Positions 16,366 to 23,880 of a stretch of DNA of 29,137 nucleotides are shown piece by piece. Source of the stretch: a virus. A program made the position numbers and the translations under genes. A model generated the notes under the pieces. That model was not told the origin of the DNA. It saw only the letters and a list, made by a program, of their open reading frames with translations, and did not search any database. The DNA is taken from positions 1-29,137 of IMG/VR virus record IMGVR_UViG_3300017757_000091; one strand, 5' to 3'. Positions within the stretch are counted from its first letter, which is position 1, and each line of letters opens with the position of its first letter.

Positions 16366-17436
16366 ATGTCATATACAACATTAGATCCCGGTGATATAAT
16401 ACTAGGGAATATAGTAAGAGGAGTAACTTCCACAGCATTTAGTAGAAATTCTGGAAGCTTAACAGCGTTCCATACTTCCTCAACACAAGTAGCAGCTGCT
16501 TCCGGTAAATATCATTATGAATTTTATAATACCAACCCTGCAGCAGATACATTAGCAGAGGTACAGTTTAGTGTCGCTTACGGTCACCGCAGAGGGTCTG
16601 GTTCTGTTAGAGAGACTGGAGCAACAGTTGGGCAATCACCAACAAGAGCAGTATACAGTCAGTATAGAAATTTACTACTAGAAAATACCGATCCTAATAC
16701 TACGTTTACAGATGCTGAAGGAGATGGGCATGATAGGATGTTTTTCTTAAGTATGAATAGAGCTAGATATAAGCAAGGTGTAAATGCTGGTAATTGGGAA
16801 CTGCACCTATCATCATCCGCTGGATTTTATGCTAGTGGATCTTCTGGTGCACATGCTAAATTAAAATTAATCGACGATAGTTCTGTAGCTAATGGTGATA
16901 CAACAAACGGTCATTTAGTATATAATATAGTAAGTGGATCTGAAACTGACGGTGTATTTTCCGATGGTTCAGGTAATTATCATTATTGGGGTAAGTTTTA
17001 CCCTCAACTAGGGATATTTGCTTTTGCAGGTGATAAACTAATAGGTGATGAAACATCTGGACCACAAAGCACACCAGGTTTAGAACTTGGAGCAGCTAAT
17101 TCTGCTAATACAAATGATGCAATGCCAGCAAAATTGTATAACGCAATTAATAGAGGAAAATATTTTGCATTACGTGCTGAGGAAGATGTTACATCTACAC
17201 ACTATTTCGTTAGAGCTAGAAACCAAGATTATAATTACTCTACTAACCCAACCTTTCAGACAGGCTCTGTAGGACAATTACGTCATAACTCATTCATACA
17301 GAATCCACAAACTTTTGTAACAACTGTTGGTATGTATAATGATAATAATGAATTGTTAGCTGTAGCCAAGTTAAGTAAACCGATGTTAAAAAACTTTGAA
17401 AGAGAAACAACGATACGTGTTAAATTAGATTACTAG
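16366..17436 (+). CDS. Phage structural protein sharing C-terminal module with next gene
   Basis: A 356-residue beta-rich protein with many Ser, Gly and Asn residues and no membrane segment. The start is marked by AGCAGGAGA upstream of ATG at 16366. The final 45 residues (TTVGMYNDNNELLAVAKLSK and onward) match the end of the following 615-residue protein (TTIGLYSEGNELLAVAKLAY), so both carry one C-terminal module. A likely reading is a common docking or assembly element for two proteins on the same tail structure. Function is otherwise unknown. It is followed by the LamG protein after 12 bases with a GAGAG site. Confidence 0.75.
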   Translation: MSYTTLDPGDIILGNIVRGVTSTAFSRNSGSLTAFHTSSTQVAAASGKYHYEFYNTNPAADTLAEVQFSVAYGHRRGSGSVRETGATVGQSPTRAVYSQYRNLLLENTDPNTTFTDAEGDGHDRMFFLSMNRARYKQGVNAGNWELHLSSSAGFYASGSSGAHAKLKLIDDSSVANGDTTNGHLVYNIVSGSETDGVFSDGSGNYHYWGKFYPQLGIFAFAGDKLIGDETSGPQSTPGLELGAANSANTNDAMPAKLYNAINRGKYFALRAEEDVTSTHYFVRARNQDYNYSTNPTFQTGSVGQLRHNSFIQNPQTFVTTVGMYNDNNELLAVAKLSKPMLKNFERETTIRVKLDY

Positions 17437-17448
17437 CAGAGAGATAAT

Positions 17449-19296
17449 ATGGCGTCAAACTATATGTACAAGCCAATTAAGTCTGCTACGAAATCTCGTA
17501 AAAACTTTGTTGCTCACAAATCATGGATAGTAACAGATGAAAATGCTTCACTATATAATATACAAGAATATTTTGGTAGATTTTCAAATGGCTCTTTTAG
17601 TTTAGGAGATATAAACGATTCTAATGTCGCTAACGAACCTATTACTAATGGTAAGTATGATAGGACTGTATTTAATTCTATACACCATTTATATTATGCA
17701 GATCCAGAAAATTATAATATTTCCGGTGATCCTGAATACTTTAAGCAACAGGAACGAAATTTACATAGAGAAGTACATGTAATATCCATTCCTTCCGGTA
17801 TAACAGGTGACAGGATGAAAGAAAATACTGTTACAATGAGTAATGCTAATGTCACAATCTATGATGATGGCCAAGGCAATTTATTAGATAATAGTATATC
17901 TTCAGCTCCTGGGTTTAAACCACAATCTAGAAATGATTATTTTGTAAAGGTTAATTTTAATGATGGGTGGAAATTTCAAAAAGGTAATTATACAAACGAT
18001 AGAACTTTTAAAAATGGTAATATAGATATAATAGATATTAGTGATGGACCGTATGAAGCAAAAGGTGTTAATGTAACATTTAGTTATAATAACCCAGGCC
18101 CTACAGGTGGTCCATGGGGATTCAGTGGGTCTGCTTTTGTTAAAACAACTGGTACAAGCTCACTAATACCATTAAAACCTTACTATGAAACAATACCCGG
18201 GCAACCAACTATATTTACAAAACCAGTTGCTGGATCTTTTGTTAGAATAAATAACACACAACAATTAGCTAATCAATTACAAGCATATGATAGTGATTTT
18301 TGTGTATCCTTAAGAGTATTATTACCTACATCACAATCAGTAACATCTAGTTTTACTGGACCATATGAAAATCCAAACGGTTCTGGTTATAGGACATTAA
18401 GAGCACATGATTATAATGTATTAGCTACATCTAGAATGTGGTCACATAAAATTCCTTGGGAATTAAATGTTTATAATCAAAACACGGCATTAAATGGTAA
18501 GATATATTTTCAGAGAGGTACAACTGGAAACACAACAATGATTACTTCGTCTGCTTTAGTAAATGATAATAACTGGCACAGTGTAGTGATTCAAAAGTCT
18601 GGTTCTACTATGCAAATGTATGTAGATGGAGCTTTGCAGGCTAGTAAAACTGATCCTGTCGATGGTATTAATGTTGGTACTATACATTCTGACATACACC
18701 TTGGAGCAAGAAAATGGGGCACACAGTATCGAGAGCGTATTGATATACCAAGAGAGCAGTTAGCTGATGATCTTGAAGAGACACAAGAACAACAATATGC
18801 ACATACTCGAGCTACTAATTATATTTACCCAAGTAGAGCAAGTTTCGATCAATTTAGAGTAATGAAAAAAGCACTAACAGCAGCAGAAGCTTTATCACTG
18901 CATACATATTACGGTAAAGACAATAATATAATTGGTAATGTTTTTTATAATCATTCAATGTTAACTATTACCGATTTATCTGAATCATATGATGCCCTGT
19001 TACAAGACTACACACTCAATTTTAAAGGCACGCAAGATATCGAAGTTCACAATTACAGATGTGTAGTTGAAAATGGTGATTTTAATGTTTCTTTAAATCC
19101 TACGTTAAGAAAAAATTATAACTTAAATAATATGAATTTAAAAGGTATTGCATCTGCATCATTTTTTAATCCATATATTACAACAATTGGGCTATATAGT
19201 GAGGGTAATGAATTGCTAGCAGTAGCAAAATTAGCTTATCCTGTAAAAAGTCCTGAAGAATTAGATATAGTATTCAACGTACAATTCGATACATAA
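17449..19296 (+). CDS. LamG-domain tail protein, candidate receptor-binding protein
   Basis: A 615-residue structural protein. Residues about 280-490 form a concanavalin/LamG-like sandwich: DFCVSLRVLLPTS, ELNVYNQ, the signature NNWHSVVIQKSGSTMQMYVDG at about 381-401, and a closing ASFDQFRVMKKALTAAEAL. LamG folds commonly bind glycans, so this protein may contact the host surface. The last 45 residues match the C-terminal module of the preceding protein. The N-terminal 270 residues are Asn/Gly-rich and of unknown fold. It starts after a GAGAG site. Alternative: a non-adsorbing decoration or tail protein. Confidence 0.78.
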   Translation: MASNYMYKPIKSATKSRKNFVAHKSWIVTDENASLYNIQEYFGRFSNGSFSLGDINDSNVANEPITNGKYDRTVFNSIHHLYYADPENYNISGDPEYFKQQERNLHREVHVISIPSGITGDRMKENTVTMSNANVTIYDDGQGNLLDNSISSAPGFKPQSRNDYFVKVNFNDGWKFQKGNYTNDRTFKNGNIDIIDISDGPYEAKGVNVTFSYNNPGPTGGPWGFSGSAFVKTTGTSSLIPLKPYYETIPGQPTIFTKPVAGSFVRINNTQQLANQLQAYDSDFCVSLRVLLPTSQSVTSSFTGPYENPNGSGYRTLRAHDYNVLATSRMWSHKIPWELNVYNQNTALNGKIYFQRGTTGNTTMITSSALVNDNNWHSVVIQKSGSTMQMYVDGALQASKTDPVDGINVGTIHSDIHLGARKWGTQYRERIDIPREQLADDLEETQEQQYAHTRATNYIYPSRASFDQFRVMKKALTAAEALSLHTYYGKDNNIIGNVFYNHSMLTITDLSESYDALLQDYTLNFKGTQDIEVHNYRCVVENGDFNVSLNPTLRKNYNLNNMNLKGIASASFFNPYITTIGLYSEGNELLAVAKLAYPVKSPEELDIVFNVQFDT

Positions 19297-19297
19297 T

Positions 19298-19738
19298 ATG
19301 AGTCATTGGTTATATAAAAATAAAGTGCTCGATGAAGCACCTGAAGGGTATTTTGGATTTGTATATAGCATTACAAATAACGATACAGGTAAGCAATATA
19401 TTGGTCGTAAATATTTTGGTTCAACAAGACGTGTAAAGGTTAAAGGTAAAACACGACGTAAAGTTGTACGCAAAGACTCTAACTGGAAAGAGTATACAGG
19501 TTCATCAAAAGAGCTAAACCAAGATATAAAACAACTAGGAAAGTTGCATTTTAAATTTATTATTCTTATATTAGGTAAAACTAAAGGGCAAGTTAATTAT
19601 CTAGAAGAAAATCTTCATCACCGATTTCACGTAGCTTCTAATGAATTATTTTATAATGATTGTATAGGTCCACGACGATTTGGTAATGTAAAAATCGATA
19701 TTGACACTAAACAAATAATAAAAGAAATAGTTGGTTAA
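19298..19738 (+). CDS. GIY-YIG family endonuclease
   Basis: A 146-residue protein with all the expected catalytic features of a GIY-YIG nuclease domain: GFVY at 20-23 (variant of GIY), YIG at 34-36 followed by Arg37, Glu103/Glu104 in YLEENL, and Asn120 near the end. A very basic insert (about 43-60) could contact DNA. The domain fills most of the protein with no obvious DNA-recognition tail, which is shorter than classical Seg homing enzymes. It begins one base after the LamG gene stop with no ribosome site. It may be a free-standing homing endonuclease or a domesticated phage nuclease. Metal-dependent DNA cleavage is the family activity; the target is unknown. Confidence 0.85.
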   Translation: MSHWLYKNKVLDEAPEGYFGFVYSITNNDTGKQYIGRKYFGSTRRVKVKGKTRRKVVRKDSNWKEYTGSSKELNQDIKQLGKLHFKFIILILGKTKGQVNYLEENLHHRFHVASNELFYNDCIGPRRFGNVKIDIDTKQIIKEIVG

Positions 19739-19759
19739 TCGCAATAATTTTCATATATT
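19731..19759 (+). promoter_or_regulatory. Sigma-70-like promoter with -10 next to the primase start
   Basis: TTGGTT (19731-19736) and TATATT (19754-19759) are 17 bases apart, the optimal spacing. The -10 lies five bases before the ATG at 19765, so the expected start site falls at the start codon and the message would be leaderless. The sequence TATATTAA..TATG matches the one before the gene at 1024. The -35 is a partial match only. Confidence 0.45.
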
Positions 19760-19764
19760 AACGT

Positions 19765-20676
19765 ATGAGTTTAATTAGTTTATTAGAAACAGTAATAGGT
19801 AGATCTAAAAAGACATCTGGTAATAATGTATCATTTAAATGTCCTTTATGTAATCATCATAAACACAAGTTAGAAGTAGATTTAAATACACAGTATTGGC
19901 ATTGCTGGGTTTGTAACTCTAAAGGTAGAAAGTTATACACACTTTTTAAAAAAATTAATGCTACAATTTCACAATTTAAAGATTTAAATAAGTATGTAGA
20001 TAGTTATATAAAAATAAAAGAAGTTGATGAAACACACGTAAGCTTACCTCCAGAGTTTAGATTAATTATAAATGGTAATAAAACTAATCCTGAGTTTAGA
20101 AATGCACTAATGTATTTAAAAAACAGAGGTCTTACAAAGGAAGATATTATACGCTATGGAATAGGTTACTGTGAAACAGGTCAGTATGAAAAAATGATTA
20201 TAATACCTAGTTATGATATTAAAGGTAAACTAAACTTCTTTACAGGTAGGAGTTATTATAAAGATGCTTCATTTAAACATAAGAATCCAAAAGTATCAAA
20301 AGATATTATTGGATTTGATTTGTTTATAAATTGGAATCAACCAATAACTATCGTAGAGGGAGCGTTCGATGCTATAGCTGTAAAGAGAAACGCAATACCA
20401 CTTTTTGGTAAAATTATATTAGATAATTTAAAGAAAAAAATAATAGAAAAACAAGTTAATACTGTTTATATAGCTCTAGATTCTGATGCAAGATCTAAAG
20501 CTCTAGATATATGTCAATATTTTATAAACAATGGAATTCGTGTACACCTTATAGAATTGCAAGATAAAGATCCTTCAGAATTAGGTTACAGAGAAATAAC
20601 AAAAGTTAAACAAATAACACAACCGGTAACAGGTAGTGGGTTAATGTTAAAACAGATGGGGTTAAATTTTGGTTAA
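19765..20676 (+). CDS. 61: DNA primase, gp61 type
   Basis: A 303-residue primase. The N-terminal zinc ribbon uses C26, C29, C47 and C50 (CPLC and CWVC), which contact single-stranded template. The catalytic TOPRIM part follows, with IVEGAFDAIAV (about 195-205, with its Glu), IALDSDARSKA (about 236-247) and KDPSE (about 272-276), the three acidic elements that hold Mg. T4 gp61 is 342 residues, so this is slightly short but complete. It would prime lagging-strand synthesis with the replicative helicase (gp41), which is not in this window. No ribosome site precedes the ATG; a promoter-like box sits directly upstream. Its stop overlaps the TTG start of the gp47/46 fusion. Confidence 0.92.
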   Translation: MSLISLLETVIGRSKKTSGNNVSFKCPLCNHHKHKLEVDLNTQYWHCWVCNSKGRKLYTLFKKINATISQFKDLNKYVDSYIKIKEVDETHVSLPPEFRLIINGNKTNPEFRNALMYLKNRGLTKEDIIRYGIGYCETGQYEKMIIIPSYDIKGKLNFFTGRSYYKDASFKHKNPKVSKDIIGFDLFINWNQPITIVEGAFDAIAVKRNAIPLFGKIILDNLKKKIIEKQVNTVYIALDSDARSKALDICQYFINNGIRVHLIELQDKDPSELGYREITKVKQITQPVTGSGLMLKQMGLNFG

Positions 20677-23600
20677 AAACATAAATTTAAAATTTGAAAA
20701 AGTAGAAAAAATATTACATGTTGCTGATATACATATTAGAAATTATCAACGACATAAAGAATATCGAGAAGTATTTAAACACTTATATGAGGCAGCAAGA
20801 AAATTACCTGAAAATAGTTTAATTTATATTGCTGGTGATGTTGTACATAATAAGACAGATATTTCACCTGAACTAATTGATGTTACTTCTGAATTTTTTA
20901 AAGAGTTAGCAGATATTAGACCTACAATTGTAATTACTGGTAATCACGATACTAACTTAAATAACACAAGTAGACTAGATGCACTTACTCCTATTATAAA
21001 TAATTTAAATCATAAAAATTTATTCTACTTAAAAGATTCAGGGGTATATAAATTTGGGAATGTTCACTTTACTGTTTTTAGTATTTTTGATCACCCTTCA
21101 ACATTTATTAAAGCTAAATCATTTAAAGCTGACACAAAAATAGCACTATTTCATGGACCTGTAAAATCGTCCAAAACGGATATAGGATATGAAGTAACAG
21201 GTGATGAGTATACAGCAGATTTATTTAATGGGTACGACCTATCACTATTAGGTGATATTCATAAACGTCAATATGTTGATAAAGAAAAAACTATATGTTA
21301 TCCTGGCTCTCTTATTCAGCAAAATTTTGGTGAAGCTTTTAAACATCATGGTTATGCTATATGGGATGTTAAAACAAGAAAGCCTAAATATACTGATATT
21401 CCTAATAATTATGGGTTCTATACTATAGACATAAATGATGGTGTTTTACCTAATATAGATGATATTCCTAAATATCCTAGGTTAAGGCTACGTACTAAAA
21501 ATACAACAGAAGCAGAAGTAAAAACTATACTTAAAGATATTAAAAAGAAGTGTAGAGCACATGATGTTGTTATTATAAAGCAAGATAAAATAAAAGGCCA
21601 TGCCACAACTTCAAGATCATTAACTAGAGATGTTAGAGATATTAATTATCAGAATAAGTTATTAAAAGACTATATAGAGAAAAATCATGATATAGATAAT
21701 AACATGATGAGTCAAGTACGCAGTATTAACAAAACTTTAAATAGCTTGCTTTTAAATGAAGATATTTCACGGTCTGTCACATGGAAATTAAAAATGTTTG
21801 AGTTTTCAAATATGTTTAGTTATGGTGAAAATAACTCTATTAATTTTAATAAAGCTAAAGATGTAGTTGGTGTATTTGCACCAAATCATGCTGGTAAATC
21901 TGCAATACTTGATTCTGTATGTTTTTGTATATTTGATAGATGTAGTAGAGGTAAACTAGCTACTGATATAATGAATAATAAAAAGAATAATTTTCATTGT
22001 AAATTAAATTTTGAGATAGACGGCACTAATTATTATATTGAGCGTAAAGCAAAACGTATTGCTAAAGGTTGGATGAAAGGTAAGGTGAGGGTTGATGTAG
22101 ATTTCTGGTATGTAGATGAAGATGGAAATAACGTGTCTCTCAATGGAGAGCAACGCAGAGAGACAGATAAAAACATTCAAGGGTACTTAGGTCAGTATGA
22201 CGACTTTGTACTTACTGCTCTTTCTGTACAAAATAATAATACTGGCTTTATAGATAAATCTCAGTTTGAAAAAAAAGATTTATTGTCACAATTTTTAGAC
22301 ATAACAGTATTTGAAGAATTATATAGTCTAGCAAATGATGAAATTAGAGATGTTCAAGCTCTACTAAAAGATTTTGGTAGTACTGATTACTCTCAACAAT
22401 TAATTGATGCAGAAGAAAAATTAGATGTAGATACTATCAGACACGCTGAATATCAAACTGAAAAAGATTTTGTTGAATCTGAGATTAAAACTATACAAAA
22501 ACAGATTTTAGCTGAAACTAAAACATTACATAAGCGTGTGCCTTTAGATGATATTAATATATTAGAATTAGAACTTATTGGATTAAATAATCAAATTAAT
22601 CAGATTAATAAAAGATTAGAATCTGATGAAGGTGTTGCAGCTGCCAATAAATTGAAAGCTAAAAAGGCTAATGAGATATTATCATCATATAATATAGATT
22701 TAGTTAATAAACAATATAAACAATATAATGAAACGTTAATTAAAGTATCTAAACTTGAGCAACAGAGAGAAAGACTTAAATTAGAGGTAAAGCATAAGTT
22801 AGATAAATTGGAAACTAAAAGAAATTTTGATCCTAATTGTGATTTTTGTAAAAAGCGTGAAAGTGAATATATTGAAATGGCTGCTACTACTACAAAAGCT
22901 CTTGAGCAAGATAAAATAAAAGTTAAAGAAGTTTTACAGGAACTTAAAATACATAATGATTTTATTAATAATACTAGTAATATAGTTGAGGATTATGATA
23001 AAATACAACAAATAGATAAATTGTTAGGTACAATTGAGCAAGAGCGTAATGTTGGTAGGATTGCTTATTATCAAGCTAAAGATAAACGAACCGGCATTGA
23101 GTACGAGGTAAAAAGTATAAATAAAAGAATAAAAAAGTATCACGATAATATAAAAGCAATTGAAGACAATAAGAAAATAAATAGTAAAATAGATAAATTA
23201 TCTGCTAAAGAGAATACTCTTAAGCATGAATTAAATTCTATTGATAGCAAGTGTCAATTATGTTATAGTGATATAAAAGTATTAAAATCTGAAATTAAAG
23301 GTGTTAATAACCAAATTAAAAAAGCACATACGCTAGAAACTAAATTAAAAGCTTATGAATATTATCTAGATGCAATTCAACGTGATGGTATACCGTATGA
23401 AATAATATCCGATACTTTACCTTATATAGAAGAAGAAATAAATAATATTTTATCACAAATTGTTGACTTTAAGTTATTATTTGATGTTGATGGAAAAAAT
23501 ATACTCACATATATTAAATATGGTGATGACAATCAATGGCCATTAGAAATGACTTCAGGTATGGAAAAGTTTGTAAGTTCATTAGCTATCAGAGTAGCAT

Positions 23601-23824
23601 TAATAAATATATCAAGCTTACCTCGCCCTACCTTTTTAGCAATTGACGAAGGTTTTGGTAATTTAGATACTAATAATATTAACTCGATTGCCATGTTATT
23701 TGATTATTTAAAATTACAATTTGATTTTATAATGATTATATCACATATTGATATTATGAGAGATATGGTTGATGGTACTATTGAAATAAGCAGAAAAAAT
23801 AATTTAAGTAACGTTATTTATTAA
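20669..23824 (+). CDS. Fused gp47-gp46 (SbcD-SbcC/Mre11-Rad50-like) recombination nuclease
   Basis: One continuous frame of 1051 residues joins two proteins separate in T4 (gp47 339, gp46 560). The nuclease half (about 1-330) has the metallophosphoesterase motifs VADIH (18-22), AGDVVHN (55-61), GNHD (91-94), FHGP near 160 and GDIHKR near 195. The ATPase half has Walker A APNHAGKS (about 403-410), a coiled coil with a zinc-hook CDFC (C724/C727), signature SGMEKFVSSLAIR (about 964), Walker B FLAIDEG and an ISHID His-loop. A second CxxC occurs at C862/C865. The complex resects DNA ends for recombination-dependent replication. The only canonical start ahead of VADIH is TTG at 20669, overlapping the primase stop. 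Confidence 0.93.
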   Translation: MVKNINLKFEKVEKILHVADIHIRNYQRHKEYREVFKHLYEAARKLPENSLIYIAGDVVHNKTDISPELIDVTSEFFKELADIRPTIVITGNHDTNLNNTSRLDALTPIINNLNHKNLFYLKDSGVYKFGNVHFTVFSIFDHPSTFIKAKSFKADTKIALFHGPVKSSKTDIGYEVTGDEYTADLFNGYDLSLLGDIHKRQYVDKEKTICYPGSLIQQNFGEAFKHHGYAIWDVKTRKPKYTDIPNNYGFYTIDINDGVLPNIDDIPKYPRLRLRTKNTTEAEVKTILKDIKKKCRAHDVVIIKQDKIKGHATTSRSLTRDVRDINYQNKLLKDYIEKNHDIDNNMMSQVRSINKTLNSLLLNEDISRSVTWKLKMFEFSNMFSYGENNSINFNKAKDVVGVFAPNHAGKSAILDSVCFCIFDRCSRGKLATDIMNNKKNNFHCKLNFEIDGTNYYIERKAKRIAKGWMKGKVRVDVDFWYVDEDGNNVSLNGEQRRETDKNIQGYLGQYDDFVLTALSVQNNNTGFIDKSQFEKKDLLSQFLDITVFEELYSLANDEIRDVQALLKDFGSTDYSQQLIDAEEKLDVDTIRHAEYQTEKDFVESEIKTIQKQILAETKTLHKRVPLDDINILELELIGLNNQINQINKRLESDEGVAAANKLKAKKANEILSSYNIDLVNKQYKQYNETLIKVSKLEQQRERLKLEVKHKLDKLETKRNFDPNCDFCKKRESEYIEMAATTTKALEQDKIKVKEVLQELKIHNDFINNTSNIVEDYDKIQQIDKLLGTIEQERNVGRIAYYQAKDKRTGIEYEVKSINKRIKKYHDNIKAIEDNKKINSKIDKLSAKENTLKHELNSIDSKCQLCYSDIKVLKSEIKGVNNQIKKAHTLETKLKAYEYYLDAIQRDGIPYEIISDTLPYIEEEINNILSQIVDFKLLFDVDGKNILTYIKYGDDNQWPLEMTSGMEKFVSSLAIRVALINISSLPRPTFLAIDEGFGNLDTNNINSIAMLFDYLKLQFDFIMIISHIDIMRDMVDGTIEISRKNNLSNVIY

Positions 23825-23830
23825 GCAGAT

Positions 23831-23840
23831 TATATTTATA
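23831..23840 (+). promoter_or_regulatory. Candidate late promoter motif TATATTTATA
   Basis: An exact copy of the recurring motif sits in the 56-base gap after the gp47/46 fusion, 40 bases before the ATG at 23881 and ahead of a CGGAGA ribosome site. It is placed where structural genes resume after the replication block. Confidence 0.5.
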
Positions 23841-23880
23841 TATGATACGTGCGTGAAGCAGGTAGAAAACGGAGATAATT

